Assembly: GCF_000159235.2 (NCBI RefSeq)
Contig: NZ_ACGK02000002.1
Coordinates: forward strand, 62,001-126,000
DNA length: 64,000 nucleotides
Source of the DNA: Fannyhessea vaginae DSM 15829
GTDB lineage: Bacteria; Actinomycetota; Coriobacteriia; Coriobacteriales; Atopobiaceae
Direction: 5' to 3'
Positions 21,084 to 29,152 of this stretch are shown piece after piece. Both the position numbers and the translations under genes were made by a program. Each line of letters opens with the position of its first letter. Positions within the stretch are counted from its first letter, which is position 1. The notes beneath the pieces are model-generated. The model ran no database searches and had not been told where the DNA came from. It saw nothing but the letters and a program-made list of their open reading frames with translations.

Positions 21084-21291
21084 AGTTTTATGGATTGACT
21101 AGAACATAAAACTCAACTGTTGTAGGATAACTACATGCTTATGTGTAAGTTTCACAGAATTGGCATATGCAAAGGTCTTAAAATCCTTGGTCATGTGGTT
21201 TGCGCGTTGGCATCTCGCCAATCCTTTCAGTTCAACTTTCACTTTGCTTATCAACACCATAAATTTTTATAGAAGATGTAGGTCGCTAGAT

Positions 21292-22071
21292 ATGTCAACT
21301 GATAAGGCCTCAACACTACATAGATATTCAAAAGGAACTCAAACATCGACATCCATGTCAAAATCATCTTTGCATGCACGGTTGACAAACTATCTGCGCG
21401 AAAAAATTTATTCACACGAATTAGTTCCTGGACAACGCATTGCCTCCGAGAACGAACTTGTCAAACAATACAGTCTCTCACGAGGAACAGTGCGCAAGGC
21501 AATTTTGACGCTAATCGAAGAGGGATTGCTTAAAAGTGTACAGGGGAGTGGCACTTTTGTTGCTGATCATGCACTTTCCCATCCTGCGGGCGTACGTCCC
21601 CTGTCATTCGCGGAGTCCCTGCATCAACAGGGCAAATCGTTCCAAACACATATTCTTACTAAAGAAGTGCTTGCTGCGTCCGTTGAAGTGGCGCGGCATT
21701 TGCATGTTCAGCCCGGCGAGAATGTTATGTTTATGCGCCGTGTGCGTAGCGTGGATGGACAGCCCATAATGTGTCAGGAAAGTTGGTACCCTCTGCGAGA
21801 ATGCCCTGGTATTGATAGGGTTGATTTTACACAAGCAGCTGCTTTTGATGCCGTTGAACAATGCTCGGGGCGTCGCATTAAAACTGCGCAGATGCGTTAT
21901 GTGGCGCGTGTTGCTGGTAGACAATACGGCGAGTATTTAGCGGTTGACGAGAATGCGCCTGTACTCCTTTTGATCCAAACTATTTTTCTTGAAGATGGCG
22001 TTCCTATTGAGTGGAGCTTTACTTGGCTCAAGGCTGGTCAAGAAATTATTGGTACTGCAACTCAAGAATAA
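21292..22071 (+). CDS. GntR/HutC-family (UTRA) transcriptional regulator
   Basis: A 259-residue one-component regulator. The N-terminal winged helix (LHARLTNYLREKIYSHE, IASENELVKQYSLSRGTVRKAI, VQGSGTFV) is followed by a UTRA effector domain that binds a phosphosugar in characterised members. Start choice is uncertain: ATG 21292 gives a 20-residue Ser/Thr-rich extension, while ATG 21355 would give the usual 239 residues. It stands 298 bases upstream of the galactitol-type PTS operon and is its likely local regulator. A perfect inverted repeat at 22274-22301 is a candidate binding site. Confidence 0.9.
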   Translation: MSTDKASTLHRYSKGTQTSTSMSKSSLHARLTNYLREKIYSHELVPGQRIASENELVKQYSLSRGTVRKAILTLIEEGLLKSVQGSGTFVADHALSHPAGVRPLSFAESLHQQGKSFQTHILTKEVLAASVEVARHLHVQPGENVMFMRRVRSVDGQPIMCQESWYPLRECPGIDRVDFTQAAAFDAVEQCSGRRIKTAQMRYVARVAGRQYGEYLAVDENAPVLLLIQTIFLEDGVPIEWSFTWLKAGQEIIGTATQE

Positions 22072-22273
22072 TTTCAAACAGTTTTCCATACAGGTCTATC
22101 ATGCGCATGACCTACCTCAAACCCACGGTTTGTTGAATGAGCACACAGGTGCTGTCATTTTACAGTGCAATCAAATTTTGTATAAAAACCGATGAACGTT
22201 ACAAAATTGTCGGCGAATGGTCTTTCGTAAACACTTGCAATAAAGTATTTGCTTTACTCACGGCTTTTTGATA

Positions 22274-22301
22274 AACTTGTTCATAAAAGTATGAACAAGT
22301 T
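22274..22301. promoter_or_regulatory. Perfect 12-base inverted repeat upstream of the PTS operon
   Basis: Arms AACTTGTTCATA and TATGAACAAGTT are separated by four bases. It lies 68 bases before the first gene of the galactitol-type PTS operon and just after a GntR regulator gene. It could be the GntR operator. A hairpin acting in the leader RNA is the alternative, since only a short T run follows. Confidence 0.5.
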
Positions 22302-22369
22302 GCGTTTTAACAGGCAAATTCAAGAGACGCATACGTCTAATAATCAAGGTTAGTGGTAAAGGAGTTATT

Positions 22370-23074
22370 ATGGGGAATGTAGTTTTGCAGCGCCCTTTTT
22401 TTGTAGTCAATCCTAAGTCATATCTGTACGGACAGGAGTTGTACAAGCTTGCAAAAAAAGTCGACGAGCTCTGCGAGCGTTACAAGTTTCAGTCGCTGTT
22501 TACCGCGCAACTCATTGATCTGCCATGGGTTATCCATAATTGTCCGCATCTTATTCCCTGCGCTCAAACAATGGAGTCGCTTAAGCCAGGACGTGGTATG
22601 GGTCACGTATTACCCGAGGCATTAGCGGCAGCAGGCGTGCAAGCAACATTTTTAAATCATGCCGAGAATCCCATGACCATTAATGAGCTTGCATTAACGA
22701 TTATGCGTGCTAAGGAGGTGGGGATTCTCACCTGTGTTTGTGCTGATTCAGTTGAAGAAGCTCGTGCTATTGCGCAGTTTAAGCCTGACATTATGACTTG
22801 TGAGCTCACGAGTCTCATTGGCACGGGACACATTGCTTCAGAAGATTACATACGTGAATCAACCAAGGCTGTTAAGGAGGCTTCTCCTGACACGATGGTC
22901 TTGCAAGCGGCGGGTATTTCGTCGGGGCAGGATGTTTATGATGCCATTATGTACGGCGGTGACGCTACAGGTGGAACGAGTGGTATTGTAGCGGCAGCGG
23001 ATCCCTTCGCCACGCTTGACGAGATGTTTGAAGCATTGGATCGTGCCCGTCGTGACATCAAGAAAGGAATATAG
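22370..23074 (+). CDS. Triosephosphate-isomerase-family protein in a sugar operon
   Basis: A 234-residue TIM barrel related to TpiA but divergent. The catalytic triad can be placed: NPK with K16, His97 in LNHAEN, Glu145 in CELTSLIGTG. The phosphate-binding end reads ATGGTSGI. Sequence around these positions differs from housekeeping TpiA (for instance CELTSLIGTG where TpiA has EPVWAIGTG). Relatives within catabolic operons act on tetrose phosphates or other ketose phosphates in known pathways. ATG 22370 has AAAGGAG upstream. It is the first gene of the operon and is followed by yjbQ after two bases. It may isomerise an aldolase product, but the substrate is unknown. Confidence 0.8.
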   Translation: MGNVVLQRPFFVVNPKSYLYGQELYKLAKKVDELCERYKFQSLFTAQLIDLPWVIHNCPHLIPCAQTMESLKPGRGMGHVLPEALAAAGVQATFLNHAENPMTINELALTIMRAKEVGILTCVCADSVEEARAIAQFKPDIMTCELTSLIGTGHIASEDYIRESTKAVKEASPDTMVLQAAGISSGQDVYDAIMYGGDATGGTSGIVAAADPFATLDEMFEALDRARRDIKKGI

Positions 23075-23076
23075 GC

Positions 23077-23598
23077 ATGAGTGTATATAAAGGTTTAGTC
23101 ACCGTACAAACTCTCGCAGGTAAACCAACTTATGTTGATATTACTGATAAGGTTAACGAGATTGTAGTTGCTTCTGGCATTAAGGAAGGAACTGTCACGG
23201 TTATTTCGTGCCACACCACCTGTGCTCTCTTCTCGGATGAATATGATCACGATCGCACAGGTTCGGGCGATCTGTTTTTGCACGCTGATCTCAATGACGG
23301 GCTGCAAAAAATTTTCCCTGAGCAAAAGGATTGGTCGACTTATCGTTATCCTGGAGAGAAACATTTCGAAGCAGTGGAGAGCTGGCCTGACGCTGCAGCT
23401 TATTTGCCAGGTGGCGATCGCACACTTTTGTGGAACGGCGATGCTCATCTGCGTGCAACTCTGCTGGGCGGTTCATGCGTTTTTGAAGTGGCCGATGGAA
23501 AGCTTCAAATGAACGGTTTGGCATCAATATTTTTTGTAGACTATGACCGTACGCGTGAACGTACGCGTAAGGCAAAAGTCATTGTTATGGGTGAGTAG
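23077..23598 (+). CDS. yjbQ: YjbQ/UPF0047 family protein
   Basis: A 173-residue protein of the YjbQ (UPF0047) family, annotated in databases as a secondary thiamine-phosphate synthase enzyme on the basis of weak activity of the E. coli member. The conserved residues are visible: SCHTTCALF, EYDHD, HADLNDG, AHLRATLLG and a C-terminal FVDYD. It is translationally linked to the TIM-family gene (two-base gap). Presence in a PTS sugar operon suggests a role in carbohydrate phosphate metabolism rather than thiamine, but this is inference. A gap of 173 bases follows, with no terminator recognised. Confidence 0.85.
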   Translation: MSVYKGLVTVQTLAGKPTYVDITDKVNEIVVASGIKEGTVTVISCHTTCALFSDEYDHDRTGSGDLFLHADLNDGLQKIFPEQKDWSTYRYPGEKHFEAVESWPDAAAYLPGGDRTLLWNGDAHLRATLLGGSCVFEVADGKLQMNGLASIFFVDYDRTRERTRKAKVIVMGE

Positions 23599-23771
23599 CT
23601 TTTGTCAAGCCCTACAATGACTTTATGATTTGAGTAGAGCTTTTATTGTTACGCTATTCTCGGTGGTAAGAGCTCTATAGAACGATTCTGGTAGCCATCA
23701 CGTTTCATTGTAGGTCTAGGCAATACTCATACAGTAAAACAGCACTTCAAATAACGTTGAAGGGAGGTAGT

Positions 23772-24056
23772 ATGAAAAACATCATTTTGGCTTGTGGATC
23801 AGGAATTGCAACGTCAACAGCGGTTGCTGCAAAGATTAAAGACCTGCTCGACTCCAATGGGCTTGAAGGAACATTTAACATCACTACATGTTCCATTGCT
23901 GAGGCTGTTGATAAATCTAAGGACGCTGATCTTATTATCGCAACCACGGTTAAGCCAGCAGGTATTGAATGTCCATTTATTTCTGGCATTCCTTTCTTGA
24001 CTGGCATGGGTCGCGCTGCTGCAGAACAGCAGGTTATTGATTTCATGAAGGCCTAA
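23772..24056 (+). CDS. gatB-like: PTS EIIB, galactitol type
   Basis: A 94-residue phosphocarrier subunit with the phosphorylated cysteine in ILACGSGIATST (Cys8), the signature of galactitol/ascorbate-type EIIB. ATG 23772 follows GGGAGG closely. It receives phosphate from the EIIA encoded at 27218 and passes it to the sugar bound by EIIC at 24137. The substrate could be galactitol, but homologues in this family carry several pentitols, tetritols and ketoses. Confidence 0.93.
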   Translation: MKNIILACGSGIATSTAVAAKIKDLLDSNGLEGTFNITTCSIAEAVDKSKDADLIIATTVKPAGIECPFISGIPFLTGMGRAAAEQQVIDFMKA

Positions 24057-24136
24057 ATTACATTCGTTTTGTTTGTTGCGGTGCAGCTAATTTGTTGCGC
24101 TCGCAATACATATACTTTTTTGGAAGAGAGACATAT

Positions 24137-25537
24137 ATGGACTTAGTCATTAGCTTCTTTTCGGGTTTGTCAAGTCTTGGCGTCTCGGTGGTAATGCCTA
24201 TTGTGCTCACCATCATTGGCATGGCCTTTGGCGCAGGTTTTGGTAAATCTCTTAAAGCTGGTCTTACGGTCGGCATTGGTTTTATCGGTCTTAATCTTGT
24301 TATTAATCAGCTCATGGGTACCGACCTTGCTGGTGCAGTAACCGCTATGGTGCACCGCTTTGGTCTATCTCTTTCTGTTATGGATGTTGGTTGGCCTGCA
24401 GCTTCTGCTATTGCTATGGGCTCCATTGTTGGAACTATCATCATCCCGCTGTCGTTGCTTGTTAACGTTGTGATGTTGCTTACCAACACAACTCAAACGG
24501 CTGACGTTGACATTTGGAACTACTGGCACTTTGCCTTTACAGGTGCACTAGTTGCTATTGTGACAGGTAACGTCGCATTTGGTATTGCTGCAGCAGTAAT
24601 TAACGAGGTCATCGTGCTTATTATTGGTGACGTAACCGCTCCTATGGTTGAGAAGTCCCTCGGTTTGCCAGGCGTTTCTATTCCTCATGGCTTTTCAGGC
24701 GCCTATGCACCCATTGCTTTTGCTATGGACTGGATTATCGATAAAATCCCTGGCTTGAACAAAGTTGACATTAACGTCGAAAGCCTCCAAAAGCGCTTTG
24801 GTGTCTTTGGTGATCCTGTGCTCCTTGGTTCCATCATTGGTCTGGTTATTGGTGTTTTAGCAGGTTATGGCTTCCTACCTGCAGTAGGCGCTGACGGTAA
24901 GGCCACACCTAGCTTCTTCGCGACCGCCGTTTCGATGGGTGCTGTTATGGTGTTGATTCCAAAGATGGCCGCCCTTTTGATGGAAGGTTTGCTTCCCATT
25001 TCAGATGCTGCTTCTGCCTTCATTCAAAAGCATTTCCAAAGCCGCGGTAAGATCTATATTGGTCTTGACTCTGCCGTTGGTACCGGCCACCCCGTTACAT
25101 TGACGATGGCTCTGATTCTGGTACCGTTTGCCATTCTTCTTGCCTTTATTCTTCCTGGAAACAAGGTTATGCCTCTGGTTGACCTGGCTTGTATTCCTTA
25201 TATGTTGGTTTTGGTTACGCCCATCGTTCGCCAAAACGGTTTCCGCGGTATTTTGACTGGTATTGTTGTATTGGCTGTTGGTCTCTACATTGCAACAGAT
25301 CTTGCTCCGCTCATCACTACCGCTGCAGCCTCTGTTAATTTTGATATGAATGGTGCTGCTGCTATTTCATCTATCTGTGATGGTGCGAATCCTTTGACTT
25401 GGGTTATTGTTCGCCTTGGTGCGCTAGGTGGAGGTATTGGTCTTGCAATTCCTGCTGTTGGTGCTTTGGCATTGGCTTTCTGGAACCGCATGCGCATTCT
25501 TAAAGAAGCAAAGGTTTTGCATAACGAGAACGAGTAG
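24137..25537 (+). CDS. gatC-like: PTS EIIC, galactitol family permease
   Basis: A 466-residue integral membrane permease with about ten or more hydrophobic segments, of the GatC family (LGVSVVMPIVLTIIGMAFG at the N terminus). Conserved family features include GLPGVSIPHGFSGAYAPIA and the C-terminal GANPLTWVIVRL. ATG 24137 has GGAAGAGAG upstream; an in-frame extension to 24092 is open but less likely. It translocates and, with EIIB, phosphorylates its substrate. Gene order B-C, with A after the aldolase, shows a split PTS. Confidence 0.93.
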   Translation: MDLVISFFSGLSSLGVSVVMPIVLTIIGMAFGAGFGKSLKAGLTVGIGFIGLNLVINQLMGTDLAGAVTAMVHRFGLSLSVMDVGWPAASAIAMGSIVGTIIIPLSLLVNVVMLLTNTTQTADVDIWNYWHFAFTGALVAIVTGNVAFGIAAAVINEVIVLIIGDVTAPMVEKSLGLPGVSIPHGFSGAYAPIAFAMDWIIDKIPGLNKVDINVESLQKRFGVFGDPVLLGSIIGLVIGVLAGYGFLPAVGADGKATPSFFATAVSMGAVMVLIPKMAALLMEGLLPISDAASAFIQKHFQSRGKIYIGLDSAVGTGHPVTLTMALILVPFAILLAFILPGNKVMPLVDLACIPYMLVLVTPIVRQNGFRGILTGIVVLAVGLYIATDLAPLITTAAASVNFDMNGAAAISSICDGANPLTWVIVRLGALGGGIGLAIPAVGALALAFWNRMRILKEAKVLHNENE

Positions 25538-25660
25538 GTATTGAGGTAGCGAGCGGGTGAAAAGAAACGGTAGGTGCATTCGTATATGAGTATATGCACG
25601 AGCCAGTTTATCCTGCATGTTGCATCAAGGATATAGATAAGTTATAGCGCTCCATGTTGA

Positions 25661-25688
25661 GGCGGGACTTTCGTAAGGCGGTCCCGTC
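25661..25688. promoter_or_regulatory. Hairpin just upstream of an in-operon ribosome-binding site
   Basis: GGCGGGAC (25661-25668) pairs with GTCCCGTC (25681-25688), eight pairs with one G-U. It ends two bases before the TGGAGG site of the next gene and lacks a T tract. It may stabilise or modulate the mRNA between the EIIC gene and the following gene. Confidence 0.4.
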
Positions 25689-25701
25689 TCTGGAGGTTTT
25701 C

Positions 25702-26187
25702 ATGAAGCAGTACATATATGAACCAAAACGATTTTTTGTGTCAGTAACCTTTACGGGCATGTTTTGTATAGCCATTTGCATTGCATGTTTAGGCGCATTT
25801 TTCGGGCTTGTACCGTTGCCGCATGGAATTGCTGCGATTGTAGGAATTGTTGCTGCATATCAGGTATGGAATACGTTTATAGCTCGAGCAAATCCACAAA
25901 TTGTAACTATTGACGATACTACTATTCGTTTTAGTGCCTATGGCCGTAGTGATGTCTTTGAGCTTTCAAAAGTCACGAGCTTTCTGGTACGAGAATTTTC
26001 AGGCAAACGATATGTTCGTATCAATGGTGGGGGCATGTTTAAAGGTAGATACTGGCTTCAAACGATGTATATCGAAAATGGCGACGAGCTTGAAGCATGG
26101 TTAGCTGATTTTGAATACAAGGTTGATCCCCATTCACTAAAATCACAGGCTCGACGACCGTATTGCATGCGTAGTTCGGACAAGTGA
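25702..26187 (+). CDS. Unknown two-helix membrane protein with a C-terminal soluble domain
   Basis: A 161-residue protein. Two membrane helices (about residues 11-35 and 40-58) are followed by a soluble domain of about 95 residues, rich in beta-type sequence (IVTIDDTTIRFSAYGRSDVF), reminiscent of bacterial PH-like domains, though I cannot confirm a family. ATG 25702 is eight bases after TGGAGG. It sits inside the PTS operon between EIIC and the aldolase. A role in that pathway (transport accessory, sensor) is possible but unsupported by motif. Similar proteins are seen as stray genes elsewhere. Confidence 0.6.
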   Translation: MKQYIYEPKRFFVSVTFTGMFCIAICIACLGAFFGLVPLPHGIAAIVGIVAAYQVWNTFIARANPQIVTIDDTTIRFSAYGRSDVFELSKVTSFLVREFSGKRYVRINGGGMFKGRYWLQTMYIENGDELEAWLADFEYKVDPHSLKSQARRPYCMRSSDK

Positions 26188-26270
26188 TAAAACCAACATA
26201 TGTGAAATCGATCGAGCAAAAAAACGATAACAACTAATAAACCGCTCAAAAGCAATCAAAAGGAGAGAAT

Positions 26271-27158
26271 ATGCTGATTAGTCTTCGTGACATCTGTGCG
26301 ATTGCTGAACAAAACAGTATGGCAATCGCGGCATTTAATACACCAAGTCTCGAGGCCGTACGTGCGGCACTCGACGCTGCTGAACAGACAGGTTATCCTG
26401 TTATTTTGGCTCACGCAGAGGGTCATGAGCACGCAGCTCCTTTGAAGTATATAGGTCCTGCCATGGTTGCGTTGGCCGAACAGTCCAGCGCTATGGTGTG
26501 CGTGCATTTGGATCACTGTGAGCATCTTTCATATCTACGTCGCGCTCTTGATATGGGCTTTACGGGTGCTATGTTTGATGGCTCGTACATGCCATACGAA
26601 GTGAATGTCGAGAATTCTGCACGAGCCGCTGAAATCTGTGCTCCCTTTGGTGCAGGTCTTGAGTGTGAACTTGGAAGCATGGGCTCTCGTGAGGCGGGTT
26701 ATCGTGACGAGGGCGGTACTGCTGAAGAGTCAGGTGCTGTATACACTGATCCTGATCAGGCGGAAGATTTTATCAGGTGTACGGGCTTAGATATTTTGGC
26801 ATGTTCGTTTGGTACTGTACACGGCATTTACAAGGGAGAGCCTCATCTTAATTTAGATGTACTTCGTGATATTCGCTCACGCATTAAGTTACCGCTGGTT
26901 ATGCATGGTGGTTCGGGCGTTTCGGATGAGGATTATCGCAAATCAATTGATGCAGGCATCCGTAAAATTAATTACTATACCTATGGTGTGAAGTTTGCGG
27001 GCGAAGCTGTGTGTAATCTCATTGCTGACCGTCGCCGCGACCGCAAGGATGCTCTTGTTTACTGGCATGACATGACGCCTGTTGCCTATGAACGCATGCT
27101 TGAGGACTTTACGCAAGTTATTAAAGTCTTTGCCAATGGTGCTAATCCCGTAGCTTAG
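26271..27158 (+). CDS. Class II ketose-bisphosphate aldolase (GatY/FbaA family)
   Basis: A 295-residue zinc aldolase, the second in the window. Metal-binding motifs HLDHCEH, FGTVHGIYKG and VMHGGSGVSDED are present, and the catalytic region ECELGSMGSREAG is typical. Compared with the aldolase at 18.9 kb it has CEH for GDT and a longer Arg/Asp-rich C-terminal part (LIADRRRDRKDA). AAAAGGAGAG precedes ATG 26271. Its place inside the galactitol-type PTS operon suggests that the imported sugar is cleaved by it. No PfkB kinase is in this operon, so either a kinase elsewhere acts first or the substrate is a monophosphate. Confidence 0.88.
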   Translation: MLISLRDICAIAEQNSMAIAAFNTPSLEAVRAALDAAEQTGYPVILAHAEGHEHAAPLKYIGPAMVALAEQSSAMVCVHLDHCEHLSYLRRALDMGFTGAMFDGSYMPYEVNVENSARAAEICAPFGAGLECELGSMGSREAGYRDEGGTAEESGAVYTDPDQAEDFIRCTGLDILACSFGTVHGIYKGEPHLNLDVLRDIRSRIKLPLVMHGGSGVSDEDYRKSIDAGIRKINYYTYGVKFAGEAVCNLIADRRRDRKDALVYWHDMTPVAYERMLEDFTQVIKVFANGANPVA

Positions 27159-27217
27159 ATACGATGACATAGACACATCCCATTATCGACAGTACACACT
27201 ACAAGAAGGAGTTACAC

Positions 27218-27745
27218 GTGAGCGATAACTACATCACTGAACCTACCGTCAACACCACCGAAACCACCACTGATAATACTTGCCTTTACAGGCCAGAGCT
27301 TGTGTTTTTTGATTTTGATGCCGATACTTACGTCGATTTTTTTGAAAAACTCTCTGACATTTTGTTAAAGAAGGGGTATGTAAAAGAGAGCTGGCTTCAG
27401 GCAATTACGGATCGCGAGCGCAATTTCCCAACGGGTCTCATGTTCGAAACTATTGGTGTGGCTATTCCTCACGTTGATCCGCAGCACATTGTTAGGCCTT
27501 ATATCGCTATTATCAAACCAAAAAAGAGTGTGAGCTTCGAGCCTATGGCGGGTATGGTTGATCATACTATCGATACTAACCTTGTGGTGAACCTTGGTCT
27601 GCTGAAACACGCCGAAGATCAAGTTGAGGTGTTGCAGGCTATGATGGGTATGTTTATGAATGAGGACGCTGTCAATGATGTACAGTCGCAAACTACACCC
27701 GAGGGTATGGTTGAATGTTTTAAGCGTTACGCTAACGTTAAGTAG
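27218..27745 (+). CDS. gatA-like: PTS EIIA, fructose/galactitol type
   Basis: A 175-residue EIIA of the PTS_EIIA_2 fold. The phosphorylated His lies in GVAIPHVDPQH. The N terminus has an extra Thr/Asn-rich stretch of about 25 residues before the domain. The start is GTG 27218 with AAGAAGGAG six bases upstream. It takes phosphate from HPr for the EIIB at 23772. It is the last gene of the operon, followed by a strong terminator. Confidence 0.9.
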   Translation: MSDNYITEPTVNTTETTTDNTCLYRPELVFFDFDADTYVDFFEKLSDILLKKGYVKESWLQAITDRERNFPTGLMFETIGVAIPHVDPQHIVRPYIAIIKPKKSVSFEPMAGMVDHTIDTNLVVNLGLLKHAEDQVEVLQAMMGMFMNEDAVNDVQSQTTPEGMVECFKRYANVK

Positions 27746-27788
27746 GCAGTAGACGGTAGCTAACGAGCATTGTATATAATATAAATGG

Positions 27789-27829
27789 AAAAGGCGACTT
27801 TTGCTTAAAGCGAAGGTCGCCTTTTATAA
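27789..27829 (+). terminator. Rho-independent terminator of the galactitol-type PTS operon
   Basis: A perfect 10-base stem AAAAGGCGAC / GTCGCCTTTT (27789-27798 and 27816-27825), with part of the loop able to pair further. Confidence 0.9.
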
Positions 27830-28193
27830 ATGAAATGAATCTCATCCTCTAAAACGATTTGTTGTTCTATTTCTAACCGGTATTACTATTTAAAGACCTT
27901 TATGCATTCAACTTGTATTTTAAGGTATCCATATTCATCTATTCATTGCAAAATATGATTGCAAATGAGGTATACATACCAGTTTTATACGTACTCCTCA
28001 TGAAAAATAACCCTTGTGAACTGCTGTTATCCGTTAGCCAGCGTTTTCTGTCCGTTCACCTAACACAACTTTGTATCTAATGACTTTATACACATTCTTT
28101 TATACACTATGAGTAGCTGGTTATAACCAGTTATACAAAATGTATGATGTGCCGCAAAAAGAACGTCCCACACGTTGAGCGATAGGAAAACAC
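27830..28193 (+). promoter_or_regulatory. Control region of the mannose-family PTS operon with a 14-base palindrome
   Basis: This 364-base stretch has no gene. The perfect palindrome CTGGTTATAACCAG lies at 28117-28130, 64 bases before the EIIA start, next to TTATAC. The core TGGTTATAACCA resembles the TGGTCTAGACCA operators bound by NagR/DasR-type GntR regulators of amino-sugar genes. The GntR/UTRA protein at 31.6 kb in the same operon is the obvious candidate ligand. The remaining bases are AT-rich with nothing recognised. Confidence 0.55.
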
Positions 28194-28649
28194 ATGGTAG
28201 GTTGCATTATTACAGGACACGGTGATTTTGCACAAGGACTTATGTCTGCACTCGAAATGATTGCAGGTCCTCAAAATGCAACTCAAGCCGTTATTTTTCA
28301 CGAAGATGAAGCTGCTACGTTTGGAGTGCGCCTTACACACGCAATTGATGAAGCAATTGAGCAGTTTGGTTCAGTTTTGGTTTGTTGCGATTTAATGGGT
28401 GGCACCCCATTTAATCAGGCAATGTTGGCCGCAGCGGATAAGCCAGTTGAAATTGTAACTGGTTGTAATTTAGGCATGTTACTCGAGCTCACCTCTTCCC
28501 AAAGCAGCGCCTCTTCAGCTCAAGAACTTGCCCAGATCGCGCAAGATGCAGGCAAGGAAAGCGTTGCACACATCAGCCCATCTCAAATCAGCGCTCATAC
28601 AGACAATCAAGACACTTTGGATATATCTGATGAAGGAGATGGTATTTAA
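28194..28649 (+). CDS. PTS EIIA, mannose family
   Basis: A 151-residue EIIA of the mannose superfamily, with the phosphorylated His9 in TGHGDFAQG and the conserved CDLMGGTPFNQA. After the approximately 110-residue domain comes a hydrophilic Ser/Gln/Asp-rich tail of about 40 residues, which may be a linker remnant from an EIIAB form. TAGGAAAAC precedes ATG 28194. It begins the operon for the amino-sugar PTS, and its stop overlaps the next start. Confidence 0.9.
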   Translation: MVGCIITGHGDFAQGLMSALEMIAGPQNATQAVIFHEDEAATFGVRLTHAIDEAIEQFGSVLVCCDLMGGTPFNQAMLAAADKPVEIVTGCNLGMLLELTSSQSSASSAQELAQIAQDAGKESVAHISPSQISAHTDNQDTLDISDEGDGI

Positions 28650-28951
28650 TGAGCGAGATGTTTCTAAACGCTTTAGGCGCTTCTTCGTTGGTTATTGCCG
28701 TCCTTCTTACTTTAATTGCACTTGTTTTGTTTGTGTATATGACCGTTTTAAGACAGCGCAAGCAGCATGAATTCAAAGAGCTTCATAAGGAGCTCGCGGT
28801 TGGCCAAAAGGTTTCCGTTATGGGCGTTATCTTTGGCGAAATAGTGGCGCTGCGTACAGACACCTGTGACCTCAAGGTAAAGTCGGGTGCTGTATTAGAA
28901 GTTTCGCGCTATGCAATTCAATATATCGATTCACAAACTTTAGGTAAATAG
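28649..28951 (+). CDS. YajC-like single-pass membrane protein in PTS operon
   Basis: A 100-residue protein with an N-terminal membrane helix (SSLVIAVLLTLIALVLFVYMTVL) and a soluble domain with the YajC pattern (VGQKVSVMGVIFGEIVALRTDTCDLKV). YajC is normally an accessory subunit of SecDF translocase. Here the gene overlaps the EIIA stop (TAATG), so it is translationally coupled to a sugar transporter. It probably has a role with the EIIC/EIID membrane complex rather than protein export. That role is inference. Confidence 0.75.
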   Translation: MSEMFLNALGASSLVIAVLLTLIALVLFVYMTVLRQRKQHEFKELHKELAVGQKVSVMGVIFGEIVALRTDTCDLKVKSGAVLEVSRYAIQYIDSQTLGK

Positions 28952-29152
28952 TCGTTCGTTTTGTAGGTAATAGTCAAAGTGTGTTCCCGCGTACAAAGCT
29001 GCATGCGTGAATATTCACGCGTACGCATATGGGCTTGGTAACAATAAGGTTTTGTTGGGTGAGCAGTCGTAGGCGTTTGTGCATACGGGTTGCGTTTACT
29101 GAGGAAATGATGCATAAGCATTCATAGGCATACAACCGAAAGGGTGAGCGGT

